DNA of 64,000 nt from positions 1 through 64,000 of the IMG/VR virus record IMGVR_UViG_3300028774_000007. One strand, 5' to 3'. The notes beneath the pieces are model-generated. The model had not been told where the DNA came from. It saw only the letters and a program-made list of their open reading frames with translations, and searched no databases. The position numbers and the translations under genes are program-made. Shown in pieces: positions 6,615 to 14,761 of this stretch (positions are counted from its first letter, which is position 1; each line of letters opens with the position of its first letter). Source of the DNA: a virus.

Positions 6615-9392
6615 GTGATGAAGTTCTTTTCTTCTAAATTGAAAAGCGATGGATATAATTTAAATATTTCTTTTTCAGAAGCTAAAGAAACAAAAGAAAT
6701 TGTTGCATTAGCAGATAACCAAATATTAAGAAGTATCAGAGATATTTGTAAATATCCTGTTGACTTAGAAGATGTTGAAACTTTATATCAGAGAAGAGAT
6801 ATGTTAAAGAAATTATCTGGTAATAATTCTAAGGAAATACAAGAGTTACAAGACCAAATTAACCACTTAATGTTTATTCCAGAATACATAACCGTTATTA
6901 TGGAACACCCAAAACATTACGAGCATATATATAGAAACGGCATTATAATTAATGGTATAAAATATAAAAGATTAAGCTGTTCAGCAGGACAAGCTAGAAT
7001 TTCAACAGTAGCATTATGTAGCGAAGAAATTATAGATGAACTAAGAGAGAGATTAGATAACGGCAGAGATAAAGCCATTCCTTTAGCGCCAAGTAAGTAT
7101 AACGCTTATTTTGGACTATCTGGCTCTGCTACATTTAAAGTAAGTGAACCTAATTTTATAGTTGTTAAAGATTATAATAATCTCGCTAAATTCATGACAA
7201 ACTTTGTTACAGAAACAGCATGGGATAAAGATGATACGATTGAGCAAAAGGAAATAGAATTAGAGATGAATAGAACTGACGGGTTAGGTCTAATCAGTCC
7301 TAGACAGGCTCAAATTTGGGCTAACGATATGGAACTAGATTATATACCATCACAGTTTATCATTCGTCAAAGCTTTCTTAAAGGCTTACTATGTACATTT
7401 GATATCCATGAATTTTGCAAAGAGAAAAACAATAATAACTACATCGTAGATACAGTATATAAAGATAGTAGTGGCAATTACATAAAAGCAGACCTTAGAG
7501 AATACGATGTTATCATTAGCGAATCTCAATTCAAACTATGGAATGCATACCCTAATATAGAGACTTATATCGATAACTACCATAAGAATAAATTATTTTG
7601 GGGTGTGGCTCAATATTCTCCAAACCAAGCAAAGGATATATTAAAATTAAATTATCAATTTATACAAACTCTTAATTTAAATGATGAGGATGTAGAAGTA
7701 TTATCTAAACAATTTGTAGAATGGATAAATGGTATTACATACAAGAATATACCATACGCACTCTTATTTCTTTTAGGAACTAATAATACTGAATTGAACA
7801 TTCAAACGTATTTACAAAAAAGTGATACATATTGGATTAAAGCTTTAATTCTAAATCCAGAGTTAATACACGATAGATATATTACTTCTAAAATATATAA
7901 TCTAATTAAGGTTAAAATACAAAATGGATGTTTAGGAAATGTTATCGTAGATGGTAATTTTCAATATTTAGTTTCAGACCCATATGGATTTATGCAAGCA
8001 GTATGTGGTCAAGAAGTCACAGGCTTATTAAAGGAAGGTGAATTTTACTCTAACTACTGGAATGATAAAGATATTAAACAAGTAGATTCTATGAGAAGCC
8101 CACTTACATATAGAAGCGAACATATTATACTTAATCTTAGAAACGATAAAGAGTTAAAGAAATGGTATAAATATTGTGATTTAGGAATAATCGTAAACTA
8201 TCATGGTCATGAAGTTTGCAATTGGGGCGGCGCTGATTTTGATGGAGATATTTGTGCAACAACAAGCAATAAAGTAATGATTAAAGGTGTATTCAAAAAT
8301 GAACTCACTGTTTCATATGACCCACCAAAACCTAATAAGATAGTATTTACAGAAGATGATTTATACTACGCAGACTTGTTCTCATTTGGCTCTATCATCG
8401 GTTCTATCACTAATAAAGGCAGTATTGCATATACTATGTTGCCAGTAATAGAAGAGGAATATGGTAGGGACAGCGAAGAAGTTAAATTGATTATATCAAG
8501 ATTACAACAATGTTGTAAAGCACAATCTGCTCAAATAGATAAGGCAAAGATAGGTAGAGAGGTAAAAGGTATCCCCGATGATTGGATTAAATATAAAGTT
8601 CCGTCTATTGATTCAAATGGGGAAGTGTTAAATACTGATGAAGAGTTAGATTTAATTCAAATCCATAATCATACTCTACTAACTAAAAAACCTTATTTCT
8701 TTAAATATTTGTATGACGATACAAAAAGAACATATAGCAATTATATAAATACTGTAAATATGAACTGTAAAAATAAATTCTTTATGACAACAAATGAATT
8801 AGAAAATCTTAAAAGACAAACAATTGAGCAAAAAGAATTTATAGAAAACTATTATCGTTATATGCCAGTTACTATTAGTGATAGTCCAATGAATGTATTA
8901 TGTAGATATATTGAATCAATTAACTTTGATATAAAAGCTAAGTTAAAAACAGATGGTAACAATAATATATATAAGCTATATTTAAATAATAAATTTGAAT
9001 TTAATCAAGATTTATACAATAAAGTAATACAAGTAATTGATGATTCATTAAAATCTGCAAGATACATATGGGCTAGTGCAAAAAATAATAAGAAAGATTA
9101 TAATAACGAAGAGAAGGAGACTACCCCATATCCATTATATGCTGAAATATTAGGTAGTAAACTGAACGAATTAAATAGTAATATATATGAATTAACAAAT
9201 TATGTTGTAAAATATTTTTATGAGTATAAACCGTCATCTAATAAGGATATATTATGGTCTGTATATGGTAAATATATCTATCATAATTTAAAGCAAAAAA
9301 ATAATAATATTTGTTACTTCCCATTTCCAGATGATAATGGAGACATTATTTATTTAGGTAAGAAATATAGTCTAAGAGAGGTGACGTTATGA
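6615..9392 (+). CDS. Single-chain two-barrel RNA polymerase (RdRP/QDE-1/YonO-like)
   Basis: A 925-residue protein carrying, in order, the landmarks of the two-double-psi-beta-barrel polymerase superfamily. These are a helical segment RLSCSAGQARIS (residues 119-130) matching the SxxQxR region of cellular RdRPs; a KYNAYFGLSGS segment (161-171) like their KYxARxGQ region; DGLGLIS (222-228) matching DGxGxIS; a first barrel with a conserved lysine in RQSFLKG (K256); and a catalytic loop GADFDGD with D541, D543 and D545, equivalent to the metal-binding aspartates of RNAP beta-prime. The RSPLTYR segment before it matches the RxPxxxR region. YonO of phage SP-beta is a DNA-dependent RNA polymerase of this type, so late-gene transcription is the likely job (inference). 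Start: the AAGGGG site at 6576-6581 is too far from GTG 6615 and best fits an in-frame CTG at 6591. The gene overlaps its neighbour at ATGA. Confidence 0.85.
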   Translation: MMKFFSSKLKSDGYNLNISFSEAKETKEIVALADNQILRSIRDICKYPVDLEDVETLYQRRDMLKKLSGNNSKEIQELQDQINHLMFIPEYITVIMEHPKHYEHIYRNGIIINGIKYKRLSCSAGQARISTVALCSEEIIDELRERLDNGRDKAIPLAPSKYNAYFGLSGSATFKVSEPNFIVVKDYNNLAKFMTNFVTETAWDKDDTIEQKEIELEMNRTDGLGLISPRQAQIWANDMELDYIPSQFIIRQSFLKGLLCTFDIHEFCKEKNNNNYIVDTVYKDSSGNYIKADLREYDVIISESQFKLWNAYPNIETYIDNYHKNKLFWGVAQYSPNQAKDILKLNYQFIQTLNLNDEDVEVLSKQFVEWINGITYKNIPYALLFLLGTNNTELNIQTYLQKSDTYWIKALILNPELIHDRYITSKIYNLIKVKIQNGCLGNVIVDGNFQYLVSDPYGFMQAVCGQEVTGLLKEGEFYSNYWNDKDIKQVDSMRSPLTYRSEHIILNLRNDKELKKWYKYCDLGIIVNYHGHEVCNWGGADFDGDICATTSNKVMIKGVFKNELTVSYDPPKPNKIVFTEDDLYYADLFSFGSIIGSITNKGSIAYTMLPVIEEEYGRDSEEVKLIISRLQQCCKAQSAQIDKAKIGREVKGIPDDWIKYKVPSIDSNGEVLNTDEELDLIQIHNHTLLTKKPYFFKYLYDDTKRTYSNYINTVNMNCKNKFFMTTNELENLKRQTIEQKEFIENYYRYMPVTISDSPMNVLCRYIESINFDIKAKLKTDGNNNIYKLYLNNKFEFNQDLYNKVIQVIDDSLKSARYIWASAKNNKKDYNNEEKETTPYPLYAEILGSKLNELNSNIYELTNYVVKYFYEYKPSSNKDILWSVYGKYIYHNLKQKNNNICYFPFPDDNGDIIYLGKKYSLREVTL

Positions 9393-10183
9393 TTGATATA
9401 AACCATCAAACAGAATATACTAAATATGTATTAGAAAATGGATTTCAAAGTGATAATATTCTTATGGAATTAAAATTACTTGCTGTTTATATGAGGGATG
9501 TATTATTATACAAGCCGAAGAAACGCAAAGAAGAATTAATCAGATTTTGTAGAGAGAATTATAACGATTTTAAAGAACGCAGAGATTATTGGTTAATTAA
9601 AAAGTCACTAGGATATTCTACTAACAAAAAAAACAAATTGATTGACTTCTATGATATTAATTTATATAACAATGAAATGAAATTTATTTCTGGTCAAAAT
9701 ATATCAGATGATGCAAAAAGATTGTTGACGACTTTATTAATTGAACATAAGAAAAGTGAATATCGATATAGTATCTTTCATGATGATAAATATATGTCTA
9801 ACTTGTGCGGTGGTAATTCTACTAAGTATAGTTATTATAAAAAGATTAGCCATATATCAAATTCACAAGATATAAATTATCTAATTGGAGATATTGGTAA
9901 TGATATTACTTTGATTGATAAAGATGCTACACACGGATTATTCAAGATAACATTTATAAATCAAATTGTAGAACATGATACTCTATGGATGAATGTCACT
10001 GACTTTGAAAATTTAGGTTGGTATTATGATTTATACATAGATAATAAAAAAGTTGGTATTTGTAAGCAATGTGAAAAGTTATTTAAACAAACTGGTAAAT
10101 ATCAATTGTATTGTAAAGAATGTGCTGTTAATATAGATAGGATTAAAGCAAGAGAAAGAATGCAAAATCTTAGAAATAAATAA
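9389..10183 (+). CDS. Hypothetical protein with C-terminal zinc ribbon, coupled to the RNA polymerase
   Basis: A 264-residue protein whose ATG overlaps the polymerase stop (ATGA), so the two are translationally coupled. The C-terminus has CKQC and CKEC about 18 residues apart, a zinc knuckle pair, followed by a basic helix (RIKARERMQNL). The rest is helical and charged. The coupling suggests, but does not prove, a polymerase accessory factor. Not recognised as a known family. Confidence 0.65.
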   Translation: MIDINHQTEYTKYVLENGFQSDNILMELKLLAVYMRDVLLYKPKKRKEELIRFCRENYNDFKERRDYWLIKKSLGYSTNKKNKLIDFYDINLYNNEMKFISGQNISDDAKRLLTTLLIEHKKSEYRYSIFHDDKYMSNLCGGNSTKYSYYKKISHISNSQDINYLIGDIGNDITLIDKDATHGLFKITFINQIVEHDTLWMNVTDFENLGWYYDLYIDNKKVGICKQCEKLFKQTGKYQLYCKECAVNIDRIKARERMQNLRNK

Positions 10184-10277
10184 TATGTTCGATTCTTAAA
10201 CTTACATAAAACCTATATTATGATTGAAAAATTAGGTGTTGAAATTCTACCAATTACATGATAGAGAAGGGTAAATA

Positions 10278-10313
10278 AAATCGAGTGACTTAATCGTTAC
10301 TCGATTTTTCTTT
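10278..10313 (+). terminator. Rho-independent terminator
   Basis: AAATCGAGTGAC (10278-10289) pairs with GTTACTCGATTT (10296-10307) with one G-U pair, and a T run follows. It closes the polymerase operon. Confidence 0.75.
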
Positions 10314-10347
10314 GTCAAAAATAAATTATAAAAGGATTGAATACTAA

Positions 10348-10524
10348 TTGAAGTATGTCACTAAAAGCGAGTTTGAGTTGCTACAAAAGGCAGGATTATT
10401 AATAGCGGATAAAAACAATAAAAATTTTAATATTACTAGCCAGAAAAAGAAAGCCCCTAGAGGGAAACACTATGTCGAGGAAACTAAAAAGATAATGGAG
10501 TTCCTAAAAAATCTTAATAAGTAA
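10348..10524 (+). CDS. 58-residue basic protein
   Basis: A TTG start behind AAAGG encodes 58 residues. The protein is strongly basic (runs of K, plus KKKAPRGKHYVEETKK) with a leucine-containing helix at each end, like a small nucleic-acid binder. It sits just before the PhoH gene, whose own ribosome site follows directly. Function unknown. Confidence 0.6.
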   Translation: MKYVTKSEFELLQKAGLLIADKNNKNFNITSQKKKAPRGKHYVEETKKIMEFLKNLNK

Positions 10525-10556
10525 AAGAAAATAAATTATAAAAGGATGATAATATT

Positions 10557-11786
10557 TTGGGAAATGACCTAAGAAATATCGTTGTTGACACAAGTTCCTT
10601 AATGGAGAATGACGGTATCCTTGATGAGTTAATCAATGTTTACAATGTTATTATTAACATCGTAGTCGTAGAAGAACTTGACAATTTAAAAACAAACAAA
10701 GATTTTGACAGAGCATTTAAAGCCAAACGCGCTATTAGAAGTTTAGAGAAGTACAAAGATTCAGTACAATTTGATTTAGTCCGTAAAGCAGATGAAGCCT
10801 TTACTCAAAATCAATATAACCTTAACGATGATGTTATCGTTACTTGCGCAAAACTTAATAATGCATATCTAATGACAGAAGATTTAAATCTTAGAATTAA
10901 AGCAAACGTTATCGGTGTTACATGTTCTACAAAAATAGAAACATCTAATACATATAAGGGTTTTAAAAGAGTTAAATTATCTGATGTAGAAACTGCATAT
11001 TTTTATGAGCATATGAACGAGAATCAATTTGATTCGCTTATTAATGAATACATTGTTATCACTAATAATGTCGAAGCTTTCGAAGATACATATCGTTGGG
11101 ACGGAAATAAATATATACCTATTAAAACAAAGAACTTAACTACTGTTGCTTTCGGTTCAGAAATTAAACCTAAAGATGTTTACCAACGTATGGTAATTGA
11201 CAGTATTCTAAATAATACAATGACTGTTATCGCAGGAGAAGCAGGAAGTGGTAAAAGTCTATTAGCATTGGTAACTGCTATGTACTTAGTTGAAAATAGA
11301 AGCAGTAAATACGAGAGAATCGTTGTACTTGCTAACCCAACTAAAACCCGTGGTGCTACAGATATGGGATTCTATACTGGTAGTGCTATGGAAAAACTTA
11401 TGCAATGTTCAATCGGTAATGTCTTAAACACTAAGTTTGGTGAACGTAATGGCATTGACCAGTTGATTGCAGGAGATAAACTTAGACTTGTTAGCATGGC
11501 TGATTGCCGTGGTATGGAAGTTAGAGATGACGAAATCCTATATATCACAGAAGCCCAAAATACAACAGTAGATTTAATGAAATTATGTCTATCAAGAGCA
11601 AGTTCAGATTGTAAGATTATTATCGAAGGTGATTACAATTCACAAGTAGATAGTAATATGTATGAGAATAAGAACAATGGTATGAAACGTGCTATAGAGG
11701 TATTAAAAGGCGAAGATATCTTCGGATATGTCGAACTTCAAAATGTATGGAGAAGCAAAATTGCTAATCTTGTATACAAATTCTAA
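10557..11786 (+). CDS. phoH: PIN domain-PhoH fusion ATPase
   Basis: A 409-residue protein with TTG start and AAAGGATG ribosome site. Residues 6-125 form a PIN nuclease domain (VVDTSSL with D11, then acidic residues such as the DD near 91 and the ED near 108). Residues 195-409 are a PhoH-type ATPase with Walker A GEAGSGKS (227-234), Walker B-like EILYITEAQ (325-333) and a downstream IIIEGDYNSQ sensor. This matches the PhoH2/YlaK architecture, where the PIN part cuts RNA and the ATPase unwinds it. In phages such proteins are common early genes, and RNA turnover is the likely role (inference). Confidence 0.9.
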   Translation: MGNDLRNIVVDTSSLMENDGILDELINVYNVIINIVVVEELDNLKTNKDFDRAFKAKRAIRSLEKYKDSVQFDLVRKADEAFTQNQYNLNDDVIVTCAKLNNAYLMTEDLNLRIKANVIGVTCSTKIETSNTYKGFKRVKLSDVETAYFYEHMNENQFDSLINEYIVITNNVEAFEDTYRWDGNKYIPIKTKNLTTVAFGSEIKPKDVYQRMVIDSILNNTMTVIAGEAGSGKSLLALVTAMYLVENRSSKYERIVVLANPTKTRGATDMGFYTGSAMEKLMQCSIGNVLNTKFGERNGIDQLIAGDKLRLVSMADCRGMEVRDDEILYITEAQNTTVDLMKLCLSRASSDCKIIIEGDYNSQVDSNMYENKNNGMKRAIEVLKGEDIFGYVELQNVWRSKIANLVYKF

Positions 11787-11811
11787 AATAAATTTAAGGT
11801 GGTTAGCTTAG

Positions 11812-12417
11812 TTGGGATTAACTAAAAATGAATCTGAATATATAGAGTTCAAACCACAAAATGGTTTGGTCGCACAAATGAAGTTATCATTGGTACTAAA
11901 TCAAAGAAAGATTTTCTTATATGATGATGTAAGTGAAAATTCTATTTTTGAATGTATTTACTATCTATATAAGTTAATGGATATGGATAAACGAACAGGA
12001 GAAAAATCACCGATTGATATTTTTATTAATAGCAACGGTGGATATGTTGACGATGGTTTAACATTAATTTCTTTAATTGAGTATATGAAAGATAACGGTT
12101 ATGATATAACCACAATTAATATGGGTAGAGCATATTCTATGGGCTTTATGATATCCATCTGTGGCACTCATAGGAAGTCTTATAGATATGGCAGATACAT
12201 GGTTCATGATATCTCTTCATGCGCATACGGCAAGGCACAGCAAATGCAAGAGGATATTGAGGATATGAAGATATCTAGGGCTGTGTTGTATGATATTATC
12301 CAAAAATATACTTCTATTACTTTAGAACAACTAACAGAATGGCAAGAGAAGAAGATAGATAAATTCTTATCGGCACAAGAACTATTAGAATTAAAAGGAG
12401 TAGATGAAATATTATGA
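11812..12417 (+). CDS. ClpP-like serine protease
   Basis: A 201-residue protein with TTG start and AAGGTGG site. It shows the ClpP layout: the oxyanion segment INSNGG (72-77), the nucleophile in GRAYSMG (S109), the histidine in MVHDIS (H132) and the late KIDKFLSAQE segment carrying the expected aspartate (about D183), matching DRDxFMSAxEA. Its length equals cellular ClpP, so it may be a free peptidase acting with host Clp ATPases rather than a head protease; a separate protease-scaffold gene lies at 32-33 kb. Coupled to the next gene by ATGA. Confidence 0.9.
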   Translation: MGLTKNESEYIEFKPQNGLVAQMKLSLVLNQRKIFLYDDVSENSIFECIYYLYKLMDMDKRTGEKSPIDIFINSNGGYVDDGLTLISLIEYMKDNGYDITTINMGRAYSMGFMISICGTHRKSYRYGRYMVHDISSCAYGKAQQMQEDIEDMKISRAVLYDIIQKYTSITLEQLTEWQEKKIDKFLSAQELLELKGVDEIL

Positions 12418-12773
12418 GTGAAATTAAAGAACAACCTATTCAGTTCTCACCAGAGGAAATGGATATGGTTCAATCCCCTAGTGATTATATCGAAGAAAAC
12501 ATTATCCATTTAGATACAAAGAAATTGGATAAAGCTAGATTAGATGATATTTTGTTTGCTAAAGGCATCAATTCGGTTTCAGAGTTATGTGGTGCTATCA
12601 GTGCTTTAGTTAGCGTTGGTATCTCACCACCTATGGCTATGATGTATCTATCGGAGCGTGAGGGCACTATTTTAGCAATGGAACATACTCTTAACCTTAG
12701 TAAGATAAACGCTAATGCGACCGTAGAAGCTTCTAAATTTGAAAGTATTAATCTTCAAAAAAATATGTTATAA
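12414..12773 (+). CDS. Hypothetical protein coupled to ClpP-like gene
   Basis: A 119-residue protein whose ATG overlaps the ClpP stop. It is acidic at the N-terminus, with a hydrophobic alpha-helical centre (SELCGAISALVSVGISPPMA) too short and polar for a clear membrane anchor. It is the last gene before the promoter array. Coupling hints at a functional link with the protease, perhaps as an adaptor or substrate; no family is recognised. Confidence 0.65.
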   Translation: MSEIKEQPIQFSPEEMDMVQSPSDYIEENIIHLDTKKLDKARLDDILFAKGINSVSELCGAISALVSVGISPPMAMMYLSEREGTILAMEHTLNLSKINANATVEASKFESINLQKNML

Positions 12774-12789
12774 TTAATTTCTAAATCAC

Positions 12790-12818
12790 TTGACAAATTA
12801 ATTGGATTATACTATAAT
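12790..12818 (+). promoter_or_regulatory. Tandem promoter 1 of 3
   Basis: TTGACA (12790-12795), 17-base spacer, TATAAT (12813-12818): a perfect consensus. It is the first of three near-identical units upstream of the HU gene. Confidence 0.85.
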
Positions 12819-12878
12819 ATATATAGAAACAAAAATACATATTAAAAAAAAGAATTTTTAATTAATTTAGAAAACTAC

Positions 12879-12907
12879 TTGACAAACAATATAAATTATA
12901 CTATAAT
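12879..12907 (+). promoter_or_regulatory. Tandem promoter 2 of 3
   Basis: TTGACA (12879-12884), 17-base spacer, TATAAT (12902-12907), 89 bases after the first unit, with the same ATTATACTATAATATATATAG block and an A-rich leader. Confidence 0.85.
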
Positions 12908-12976
12908 ATATATAGAGACCAAGTAAATAACAAAACTTAATAAAAAAAAGAATTTTTAAAAAGTTTTAAAAATTAC

Positions 12977-13005
12977 TTGACAAACACTACAAATTATACT
13001 ATAAT
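12977..13005 (+). promoter_or_regulatory. Tandem promoter 3 of 3
   Basis: TTGACA (12977-12982), 17-base spacer, TATAAT (13000-13005). It is the closest unit to the HU gene. All three read through the hairpin pair at 13030-13163 and probably into the tRNA array. Confidence 0.85.
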
Positions 13006-13029
13006 ATATATAGAGAACAGAAACACTAA

Positions 13030-13083
13030 AAGATACTTACAGCTATTAACTACATAAAAATTATATTTTTTATTTAGTATCTT
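13030..13083 (+). ncRNA. Bulged hairpin element, copy A (GATAC type)
   Basis: AAGATAC (13030-13036) pairs with GTATCTT (13077-13083). Directly after the 5' arm comes the unpaired TTACAGCTA, then a second AT-rich helix (ATAAAAA against TTTTTAT). The same architecture recurs five more times in the array with other stem sequences. It lies in the HU mRNA leader. Confidence 0.7.
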
Positions 13084-13090
13084 GTTTTTT

Positions 13091-13163
13091 AAGGCACTTA
13101 CAGCTAACTAATAATAGAAAGAATACATACTAAATATATATTTACTTTAATTATTAGTGCCTT
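13091..13163 (+). ncRNA. Bulged hairpin element, copy B (GGCAC type)
   Basis: AAGGCAC (13091-13097) pairs with GTGCCTT (13157-13163). The bulge is TTACAGCTAAC and the inner helix is TAATAAT against ATTATTA. Relative to copy A, two stem pairs have changed on both sides, which supports a real RNA structure. It forms a tandem pair with copy A. Confidence 0.7.
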
Positions 13164-13235
13164 GGTAATATCGCATTTAAAAGTGAAAGCTTTTAAAAAT
13201 ATAAAATATTTATGAATTAAAGGGAGAAAATCAAC

Positions 13236-13517
13236 ATGACTAGTAAAACATTTATTAAAGCAGTAGCAGATGCTACAGGTAAGACACAGAAAGACACTAA
13301 AGCATTCCTTGACGGTGTAGAGACAGTACTTAAATCAACAGTCGCATCAGCAGTTGTTGGAGAAAAAGTTAAAGTTCTTGATACTACATATACAGTTAAA
13401 GATGTATCCGCAAGAGAAGGCAGAAATCCTGCAACTGGTGAATCTATTTCAATTCCTGCAACAAAGAAAGTTGCACTTAAAGTATCTAAGGATTTCAAGG
13501 ATGTAGTTAAAGCCTAA
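13236..13517 (+). CDS. HU-family DNA-binding protein
   Basis: 93 residues, the length of bacterial HU. It has the N-terminal KxxFIKAVADATGKTQKD helix pair and the DNA-arm signature GRNPATGESISIPA (residues 63-76), ending in the usual basic C-terminus. HU dimers bend and compact DNA; phage copies (such as TF1 of SPO1) bind phage DNA and can affect transcription. Three tandem consensus promoters and an AGGGAG ribosome site predict strong expression. Confidence 0.92.
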   Translation: MTSKTFIKAVADATGKTQKDTKAFLDGVETVLKSTVASAVVGEKVKVLDTTYTVKDVSAREGRNPATGESISIPATKKVALKVSKDFKDVVKA

Positions 13518-13566
13518 TTTTAACTAAAACGGATATAATGCTTAAAATATTATAAACGCTTAGATG

Positions 13567-13595
13567 AAGCCGTGAGTGATGGCTTAAAATCACTC
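13567..13595 (+). ncRNA. Mini H-type pseudoknot i, just upstream of tRNA-Ile
   Basis: AAGCC (13567-13571) pairs with GGCTT (13581-13585), and the enclosed GAGTGAT (13574-13580) pairs with ATCACTC (13589-13595), so the helices cross. The element at 14650-14678 has the same geometry with compensatory changes in both stems. Confidence 0.6.
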
Positions 13596-13601
13596 AAATA
13601 T

Positions 13602-13676
13602 ATCACTGTAATTTAACTGGTAAAATACGAAACTGATAATTTCGATTTCTAAGTCCAAGTCTTAGCGGTGATACCA
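13602..13676 (+). tRNA. tRNA-Ile (GAT)
   Basis: The acceptor ATCACTG pairs with CGGTGAT (one G-U), followed by A and an encoded CCA. The anticodon stem CGAAA/TTTCG holds loop CTGATAA with anticodon GAT. The T stem is CTAAG/CTTAG with a slightly unusual loop, TCCAAGT. Confidence 0.85.
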
Positions 13677-13720
13677 TTTGGGTTTGTCATATAATGGTTA
13701 TTATGTGACGTGATTTAAAT

Positions 13721-13815
13721 AGGTTTTATATTATAATTGCAATTATAATATAAGTAATTAATTTTATTACCACAATTAATAAAATTCCCTATAATATCTT
13801 TTATTGTGGAAAGGA
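13721..13815 (+). promoter_or_regulatory. Structured leader of HNH gene, copy 1 (hairpin plus pseudoknot ending at the ribosome site)
   Basis: An AATAGGTTT-like start is followed by a perfect 12-bp hairpin (13727-13752) and AGTAATTA. Then helix AATTTTATTA (13760-13769) pairs with TAATAAAATT (13777-13786). Its loop CCACAAT (13770-13776) pairs with ATTGTGG (13803-13809), directly before the Shine-Dalgarno AAAGGA (13810-13815). The 16-base linker CCCTATAATATCTTTT is almost identical in copy 2 (16771-16866), while every helix differs in sequence but keeps its pairing. Confidence 0.75.
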
Positions 13816-13823
13816 TAATAATT

Positions 13824-14525
13824 ATGGATATTAGTAAAAAGCAAATTGAAGAAACTGCAATACATTCTACTTCTTTAAGTGATTTGTTAGGAAATTTAGG
13901 TTTTACTAAAAGTGGTGCTAATACAAAAAATTTAAATAAGTTAATTAAAGAATATAGCATTGAAACTAAATTTAATACTATAGTACATCGTATAGTAAAT
14001 AATGATGACATATTTATTCAAGATAGTACTGCAAATCAATCAACTTTAAGACGTCATTATTATGAATTAACTAAAGAAAATTATCATTGTTATATTTGTG
14101 GACAAGAATCAGCATGGTTTGGAAAAGAACTTTCTTTAACATTAGACCATATTAATGGAGATAATCATGACGATAGATTTGAAAATTTAAGATGGATTTG
14201 TCCAAATTGTGATAGGCAACTTGATACTTTTAGTGGAAAAAATATTAAAAATAGAAAGTCTAAATTGTTAGATTCAAAAACGTGCAAAAGTTGTGGAAAA
14301 GAATTTATTCCTAAAAATACAATTCAAGAATATTGTTGTATAGAATGTGTCCATATATCTCAAAGAAAAACAATTAGACCATCTAAAGATGAGTTGTCAA
14401 TATTAATTCGTAATTATACTTTTGTAGATTTAGGAAAGATGTTTGATGTTTCAGATAACACTATTAGAAAATGGTGTAAAATATATGGTTTACCATATTT
14501 AAAATCTGAAATTTTAAATACATAA
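13824..14525 (+). CDS. HNH homing endonuclease
   Basis: 233 residues from ATG 13824 behind AAAGGA. The N-terminal 80 residues resemble a DNA-binding helical domain. Residues about 90-140 form the HNH core (CYICGQE, then LTLDHINGDNHDDRFENLRWICPNC), with the first histidine in DHINGD and paired CxxC zinc ligands. A second zinc finger (CKSCGKEF, CCIEC) and a C-terminal helix-turn-helix-like segment follow. It is free-standing inside the tRNA array. Its leader forms a pseudoknot that should restrict translation. Confidence 0.88.
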   Translation: MDISKKQIEETAIHSTSLSDLLGNLGFTKSGANTKNLNKLIKEYSIETKFNTIVHRIVNNDDIFIQDSTANQSTLRRHYYELTKENYHCYICGQESAWFGKELSLTLDHINGDNHDDRFENLRWICPNCDRQLDTFSGKNIKNRKSKLLDSKTCKSCGKEFIPKNTIQEYCCIECVHISQRKTIRPSKDELSILIRNYTFVDLGKMFDVSDNTIRKWCKIYGLPYLKSEILNT

Positions 14526-14532
14526 TTATTTT

Positions 14533-14607
14533 GGTTGTATAGTATAGCGATTATTACATCGGACTGTCACTCCGAAAATCAGAGTTTAACTCTCTGTATA
14601 ACCGCCA
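14533..14607 (+). tRNA. tRNA-Asp (GTC)
   Basis: The acceptor GGTTGTA pairs with TATAACC (one G-U), followed by G and CCA. Anticodon stem TCGGA/TCCGA with loop CTGTCAC, anticodon GTC. T arm CAGAG/CTCTG with loop TTTAACT. Confidence 0.85.
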
Positions 14608-14615
14608 AATAACAG

Positions 14616-14648
14616 TAAATCCGAGTTCGATTCTCGGCATTCCCGCCA
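14616..14648 (+). pseudogene. Orphan 3' half of a tRNA
   Basis: A complete T arm (CCGAG, loop TTCGATT, CTCGG) is followed by an acceptor strand CATTCCC, G and CCA, but the sequence before it belongs to tRNA-Asp, and no matching 5' half (GGGAATG) is next to it. The acceptor strand is identical to that of tRNA-His at 16053. It is probably a recombination remnant. Confidence 0.65.
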
Positions 14649-14649
14649 A

Positions 14650-14678
14650 AACCGTAAGTGATGGTTATATAATCACTT
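14650..14678 (+). ncRNA. Mini H-type pseudoknot ii, after the orphan tRNA half
   Basis: AACC (14650-14653) pairs with GGTT (14663-14666), and AAGTGAT (14656-14662) pairs with ATCACTT (14672-14678). It has the same layout as the 13567 element, with compensatory substitutions in both helices. Confidence 0.6.
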
Positions 14679-14683
14679 AATAA

Positions 14684-14761
14684 TACAGGGTAGAGAAGTT
14701 TGGTCATCTCATTAGGCTCATAACCTAAAAATCGCTAGTTCGAATCTAGCCCCTGCAACCA
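14684..14761 (+). tRNA. tRNA-Met (CAT)
   Basis: TACAGGG pairs with CCCTGCA except for one A-C mismatch, followed by A and CCA. D stem GAGA/TCTC; anticodon stem TTAGG/CCTAA with loop CTCATAA; T arm GCTAG/CTAGC with loop TTCGAAT. Whether it is an initiator or elongator is not decided here. Confidence 0.85.

Noticed and set aside
10184-10260. 13-codon frame starting at an ATG near 10219
   Set aside because: There is no ribosome site, no family signature, and it lies between gene end and terminator.
12774-13235. CRISPR array suggested by repeated units
   Set aside because: There are only three units of unequal spacing, each a promoter with an A-rich leader; no spacer-repeat pattern exists.
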